Part shown: in pieces, positions 6,760 to 10,167 of the stretch | How positions within the stretch are numbered: the first letter of the stretch is position 1 | Layout of the letters: each line of letters begins with the position of its first letter | Assembly (NCBI GenBank): GCA_021774205.1 | Contig: JAJFJI010000143.1 | Coordinates: 1 to 10,167, forward strand | Source: Nitrosomonas sp. | GTDB taxonomy: Bacteria > Pseudomonadota > Gammaproteobacteria > Burkholderiales > Nitrosomonadaceae | Direction: 5' to 3' | DNA length: 10,167 nucleotides | The notes under the pieces: generated by a model | The model's database searches: none | What the model was told of the DNA's origin: nothing | Seen by the model: the letters and a program-made list of their open reading frames with translations, nothing else | Program-made: the position numbers and the translations under genes

Positions 6760-8793
6760 TCAAGATTCCAGGTCAGCAACCCCAACAAATAATTTGCTCT
6801 TTAGCATCTTAAGTTCATCTCGGAATTGTGCCGCCTGCTCGAACTCCAGGTTCTTCGCGGCACTTAGCATTTTCTTCTCGAGTCGTTTAATTTCTTTGAT
6901 TAATTGCGTTTCGCTCATAGAATCAAAGCGGGCTTGTACCTGAGCAACTTTGAGATTCTGTTGCGCCGTCTCAGTATTATAGACACCATCAATTAAATCC
7001 TTAATACGCTTATGAACGCTTCGCGGCGTCACATTATTTTCCTGGTTAAATAAAAGTTGTTTTTCACGACGACGTGTCATTTCGTCCATTGCTCGACACA
7101 TTGAGTTAGTTATCCTGTCCGCGTAAAGGATGGCTGATCCATTAATATGGCGCGCCGCCCTTCCCACGGTTTGAATTAATGAACGCTCCGAGCGGAGAAA
7201 TCCTTCTTTATCGGCATCCAGTATCGCAACCAAAGACACTTCAGGAATATCCAGACCTTCACGTAACAAATTAATACCAACCAGCACGTCAAATTTTCCA
7301 AGGCGTAAATCGCGAATAATTTCTACTCGTTCAACCGTGTCAATATCAGAATGTAGGTAGCGTACCCGGATATTATGGTCAGAATAATAGTCGGTTAAAT
7401 CCTCAGCCATCCGTTTCGTCAACGTGGTTACCAGTACACGCTCATTTTTAGCAGTACGTAAGCTAATTTCTGACATTAAGTCATCAACTTGAGTCGTAAC
7501 GGAGCGAACCTCAATGACGGGATCAACTAAACCCGTAGGCCGGGCAACTTGTTCAGCCACTTGGCCACTATGGGTTTTTTCATATTCTGCCGGTGTGGCG
7601 GAAACAAAAACAGTTTGTGGCATCATTTTTTCAAATTCTTCAAACTTCAGCGGGCGGTTATCTAATGCCGAAGGCAAGCGAAAACCATAGTTGACCAAAT
7701 TCTCCTTGCGAGATCGATCCCCTTTATACATGCCACCAACTTGAGGAACGGTAACATGACTCTCATCAATTACCATAAGGGCGTTACGAGGCAAATAGTC
7801 AATCAGCGTCGGTGGGGGTTCGCCAGGCTTTTTTCCGGAAAGATGGCGTGAATAGTTTTCAATCCCTTTACAGAAACCCAGTTCATTGAGCATCTCTAGA
7901 TCAAAACGCGTCCGTTGTTCAATCCGCTGGGCTTCCACCAGTTGATGAGATTGATAATAAAGCTCAGTGCGTTCCCTTAACTCAGCTTTGATCGTCTCAA
8001 TGGCACGCAGTGTCGTGCTTCTTGGTGTCACATAATGGCTGGATGGATAAATGGTATATCGCGATAGCTTCTGTAATAAACGTCCCGTTAACGGATCAAA
8101 TAACGATATGCTTTCTACTTCATCATCAAATAATGAAACACGAACTGCCGCCTCAGAGCTTTCGGCCGGAAAAATGTCCAGCACATCTCCCCGTACTCGA
8201 AAGTGGCCGCGACTGAATTCAATTTCATTACGCTCATATTGCATCTCAGTCAGGCGTTTAATCGCATCTCGCTGAGTTATTTTTTCATGTTCACGTAAAT
8301 GTAAGATCATTCCGTGATAGTCGACCGGATCACCAATACCATATATACATGAAACCGATGCAACGATAATCGTGTCATCGCGCTCAAGCAGAGATTTGGT
8401 CGCGGACAACCGCATTTGCTCGATATGCGCATTAATGCTGGAATCTTTTTCAATAAAAAGATCCCGCGAAGGAACATAGGCCTCTGGCTGATAATAATCA
8501 TAGTAGGAAACAAAATACTCAATGGCATTTTCTGGAAAAAATTCACGCATTTCAGCGTAAAGCTGCGCCGCCAAAGTTTTATTGGGTGCAATAATAATCG
8601 CCGGCCGGCCCAGCCGCGCAATAACATTAGCCATCGTAAATGTTTTACCGGAACCCGTCACGCCAAGTAATGTCTGGTAAGCCAGGCCATCCATGATACC
8701 CTCGACAAGTTTGGCAATTGCTTCGGGTTGATCACCGGCTGGTTCAAACGATTGATGTAATTTATACGGACTATTGGGGAAGGTAACGATCAC
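6760..8793 (-). CDS. uvrB: Excinuclease ABC subunit B
   Basis: UvrB receives damaged DNA from UvrA, verifies the lesion with its beta-hairpin and helicase-like ATPase, and recruits UvrC for incision. The protein is 677 aa, full length for the family. Seen in order: Walker A GVTGSGKT (44-51), the beta-hairpin YYDYYQPEAYVP (97-108), Walker B IDESH (342-346), motif SATP (398-401), motif V GINLLREGLDIPE (506-518), motif VI QTVGRAARH (541-549) and a C-terminal UVR motif (about 630-665) that contacts UvrC. The start is GTG (8793-8791), preceded by AGGGA at a spacing of 8 nt. CAGG and CCTG on either side could fold a weak 4-bp stem over this site. No LexA-type box is seen upstream. It stands alone on its strand. 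Confidence 0.97.
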   Translation of the reverse strand: MIVTFPNSPYKLHQSFEPAGDQPEAIAKLVEGIMDGLAYQTLLGVTGSGKTFTMANVIARLGRPAIIIAPNKTLAAQLYAEMREFFPENAIEYFVSYYDYYQPEAYVPSRDLFIEKDSSINAHIEQMRLSATKSLLERDDTIIVASVSCIYGIGDPVDYHGMILHLREHEKITQRDAIKRLTEMQYERNEIEFSRGHFRVRGDVLDIFPAESSEAAVRVSLFDDEVESISLFDPLTGRLLQKLSRYTIYPSSHYVTPRSTTLRAIETIKAELRERTELYYQSHQLVEAQRIEQRTRFDLEMLNELGFCKGIENYSRHLSGKKPGEPPPTLIDYLPRNALMVIDESHVTVPQVGGMYKGDRSRKENLVNYGFRLPSALDNRPLKFEEFEKMMPQTVFVSATPAEYEKTHSGQVAEQVARPTGLVDPVIEVRSVTTQVDDLMSEISLRTAKNERVLVTTLTKRMAEDLTDYYSDHNIRVRYLHSDIDTVERVEIIRDLRLGKFDVLVGINLLREGLDIPEVSLVAILDADKEGFLRSERSLIQTVGRAARHINGSAILYADRITNSMCRAMDEMTRRREKQLLFNQENNVTPRSVHKRIKDLIDGVYNTETAQQNLKVAQVQARFDSMSETQLIKEIKRLEKKMLSAAKNLEFEQAAQFRDELKMLKSKLFVGVADLES

Positions 8794-8802
8794 AGGTATA
8801 AT
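8774..8802 (+). promoter_or_regulatory. Sigma-70-like promoter pattern on plus strand, overlapping the uvrB start
   Basis: TTGGGG (8774-8779) and a consensus TATAAT (8797-8802) are exactly 17 bp apart, reading toward the aminotransferase. If used, it would start transcription near 8809 and give a leader of about 230 nt that runs through the palindromic element. The -35 part lies in uvrB codons, so it may be chance. Confidence 0.3.
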
Positions 8803-8839
8803 CCCTGAATGTGTTGTTTCTTCAAGTGAAAAGAATTAT

Positions 8840-8981
8840 GCAACTATTCAGCTTATCCCTAAAATCCGCCATTTCGGTGTTACAAAATGATCAATTGCAC
8901 GTGCAAACTCACATTTTGTGCCTTGAACTAACGAATTTTAGGGATAAGCTGAACAGTTACCGCGATGTACTGAATAATTAC
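8840..8981. mobile_element. Candidate MITE-like palindromic element between uvrB and the aminotransferase
   Basis: Bases 8840-8865 and 8935-8960 are inverted copies matching at 24 of 26 positions (mismatches at 8841/8959 and 8846/8954). The terminal motif GCAACTATTCAG (8840-8851) also matches the reverse complement of 8970-8981 (GTAATTATTCAG) at 10 of 12, so the right end carries two copies of it, at 8949-8960 and 8970-8981. AGAATTAT lies directly outside both ends (8832-8839 and 8982-8989), as an 8-bp target duplication would. There is no transposase and no convincing ORF inside. Ends beginning GTAA with 8-bp duplications are reminiscent of the IS66 family, but that is only a suggestion. A large intergenic hairpin without mobility is the alternative. 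Confidence 0.55.
8882..8919. repeat. Nested core palindrome within the candidate element
   Basis: ACAAAATG (8882-8889) pairs with CATTTTGT (8912-8919). Inside, on the same centre, is a perfect 12-bp palindrome TTGCACGTGCAA (8895-8906), separated from the outer arms by 5-nt unpaired stretches on each side. The centre is within half a base of that of the 26-nt outer arms, so the whole region could extrude as one cruciform or fold as one long RNA hairpin. Confidence 0.75.
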
Positions 8982-9003
8982 AGAATTATTGAGCAATTTT
9001 AAC

Positions 9004-9022
9004 ATGTAGACCCAGTCTACAT
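9004..9022 (+). promoter_or_regulatory. Perfect 8-bp inverted repeat upstream of the aminotransferase ribosome-binding site
   Basis: ATGTAGAC (9004-9011) and GTCTACAT (9015-9022) are perfect inverted copies around CCA. The repeat ends 6 nt before the GAGGA ribosome-binding site (9029-9033). It has no following T-run, so it is not a normal intrinsic terminator. It could be an operator for a dimeric regulator or a leader-RNA stem; I do not recognise the site. Confidence 0.5.
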
Positions 9023-9040
9023 TAATATGAGGATTTTGCT

Positions 9041-10167
9041 GTGGAACTCTCAAAACGTGTACAGGCTATCAAACCTTCCCCTACGCTTGCCGTAACTGCC
9101 CGCGCAGCAAAACTTAAAACGGAAGGGAAAGATATAATTGGACTGGGTGCGGGCGAGCCTGATTTTGATACACCACAGCATATTAAAGATGCTGCCATAG
9201 CTGCTATAAACAGCGGCTTTACTAAATATACGCCCGTTGGTGGCACACCTGGTTTAAAGAATGCTGTTTGCGAAAAATTTAAACGTGAGAACGGGTTTGA
9301 ATATAGTCCCAAGCAAATCTTGGTGTCTTGTGGCGGCAAACAAAGTTTCTTTAATCTCGTTCTATCTGTCATTAACCCGGGCGATGAGGTTATTATACCT
9401 GCCCCTTATTGGGTATCCTATCCGGATATTGTTCTGATTGCTGAAGGAAAACCCGTTTTTATTGAGACTGATATTGGGCAACATTTCAAAATAACAGCCC
9501 AGCAATTAGAAAAAGCCATTACGCCAAAAACTAAACTATTTGTGATTAATAGTCCTGGAAACCCCTCAGGCAGTGCTTATACCCAAGAAGAGTTGCAGGC
9601 ATTAGGAGCAGTTTTACGCCAGTACCCAAAGATTCTTATCGCCACTGATGATATGTACGAGCATATTCTTTTGTCCGGCGGTCAGTTTTTAAATATACTC
9701 AATGTGTGCCCTGACCTATATTCACGGACAATGGTATTAAATGGCGTTTCTAAAGCTTATGCCATGACTGGATGGCGCATTGGATATTGTGGCGGACCAG
9801 AAAATATCATTACTGCCATGGAGAATATTCAATCACAAAGTACTTCAAACCCAACTTCAATTTCCCAGGTCGCAGCTGAAGCAGCCCTTACAGGCGATCA
9901 GTCATGTATCGAGCCAATGGTGGCAGCATTTAAGACTCGCAATGATTTTGTCACGGAAGGAATCAGCAGGATTGCTGGAATAAAATGCTTACCCTCAGAT
10001 GGTGCCTTTTATACATTTGCCGATTGCCAGCAAGCAATCTCTAATCTGAATAATAAAGGGATAATTGATGAATGTAGTGATATTGCATTTTGCGAATATC
10101 TTCTGGAAAAAGCTGGCGTAGCAGTTGTTCCCGGCTCCGCATTTGGTAGCGAAGGCTATATACGCCT
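9041..10167 (+). CDS. Class I PLP-dependent aminotransferase, aspartate aminotransferase type (C-terminus cut by window edge)
   Basis: The enzyme most likely moves the amino group between aspartate and 2-oxoglutarate; some close relatives also use prephenate. There are 375 open codons from GTG 9041, which has GAGGA 7 nt upstream. The first residues LSKRVQAIKPSPTLAVTARA match subgroup I-beta. Also seen are GLGAGEPDFDTP (34-45), FTKYTPVGGTPGLK (60-73), SCGGKQSFFNL (96-106, Lys100 typical of I-beta aspartate enzymes), NSPGNPSG (170-177, PLP-binding Asn), DDMYEHI (203-209) and the PLP lysine Lys238 in SKAYAMTGWRIGY. The last full codon is Arg375 in GYIR, probably the arginine that binds the substrate alpha-carboxylate, so only about 20-25 residues are missing. 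A mobile-looking element and a hairpin lie upstream. Confidence 0.93.
   Translation, partial: MELSKRVQAIKPSPTLAVTARAAKLKTEGKDIIGLGAGEPDFDTPQHIKDAAIAAINSGFTKYTPVGGTPGLKNAVCEKFKRENGFEYSPKQILVSCGGKQSFFNLVLSVINPGDEVIIPAPYWVSYPDIVLIAEGKPVFIETDIGQHFKITAQQLEKAITPKTKLFVINSPGNPSGSAYTQEELQALGAVLRQYPKILIATDDMYEHILLSGGQFLNILNVCPDLYSRTMVLNGVSKAYAMTGWRIGYCGGPENIITAMENIQSQSTSNPTSISQVAAEAALTGDQSCIEPMVAAFKTRNDFVTEGISRIAGIKCLPSDGAFYTFADCQQAISNLNNKGIIDECSDIAFCEYLLEKAGVAVVPGSAFGSEGYIR

Noticed and set aside
8794..8840. Possible SOS (LexA) box upstream of uvrB, suggested by CAGG-N7-CCTG at 8793-8807.
   Set aside because: The halves are in the wrong orientation and spacing for the CTGT-N8-ACAG operator, so no LexA site is claimed.
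8961..8968. Target duplication directly after the 26-nt arm at 8960.
   Set aside because: CGCGATGT does not match the left flank AGAATTAT. The matching repeat lies at 8982-8989, so the element end was placed at 8981 with caution.
8811..9002. Small open frame of 63 codons across the palindromic element.
   Set aside because: It has no ribosome-binding site and no recognisable domain, and it is made of the inverted-repeat sequence. It is best explained as a chance frame.

Overview
The window looks like a chromosomal core region of a betaproteobacterium. The protein sequences and the moderately AT-rich wobble positions suggest something close to Nitrosomonas (Nitrosomonadales). That is an impression from family resemblance, not a database result. 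All genes seen are housekeeping or near-housekeeping. No phage, CRISPR, tRNA, rRNA or complete insertion sequence is visible.

Layout. On the minus strand, 2193 down to 1, lies a purine operon purE-purK-purC, with purC cut by the left edge. Its three genes are joined by two 4-nt ATGA stop/start overlaps. Diverging from it across a 149-bp gap, a plus-strand run holds exbD/tolR, sodB (Fe superoxide dismutase), hisG (short form), hisD and a SpoU/TrmH-family RNA methyltransferase, with gaps of 47, 11, 29 and 55 bp. This may be one transcript. After a 90-bp gap comes a small secreted protein with a signal peptide, also on the plus strand. It converges on uvrB (minus strand, GTG start). To the right of uvrB is a 247-bp non-coding gap, then a class I PLP aminotransferase of the aspartate type (plus strand, GTG start), cut by the right edge just after its probable substrate-binding arginine.

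How the genes work together. PurE and PurK carboxylate AIR to CAIR in the two-step bacterial route, and PurC then adds aspartate to give SAICAR. HisG and HisD catalyse the first and the last steps of histidine synthesis. HisG uses PRPP, and the AICAR released in the histidine pathway feeds back into purine synthesis. The aminotransferase deals in aspartate, the amino donor used by PurC. UvrB is the damage-verification helicase of nucleotide excision repair. SodB protects against superoxide, and ExbD belongs to a proton-driven energiser of outer-membrane import.

The most unusual stretch is the uvrB/aminotransferase gap. It holds a compact palindromic element of about 120-140 bp: 26-nt inverted arms, a nested core palindrome and possible 8-bp flanking direct repeats. 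It looks like a small non-autonomous mobile element (MITE-like). Next to it, just upstream of the aminotransferase ribosome-binding site, is a separate perfect 8-bp hairpin. A further AU-only hairpin encloses the hisD start codon. No new multi-gene system is evident.
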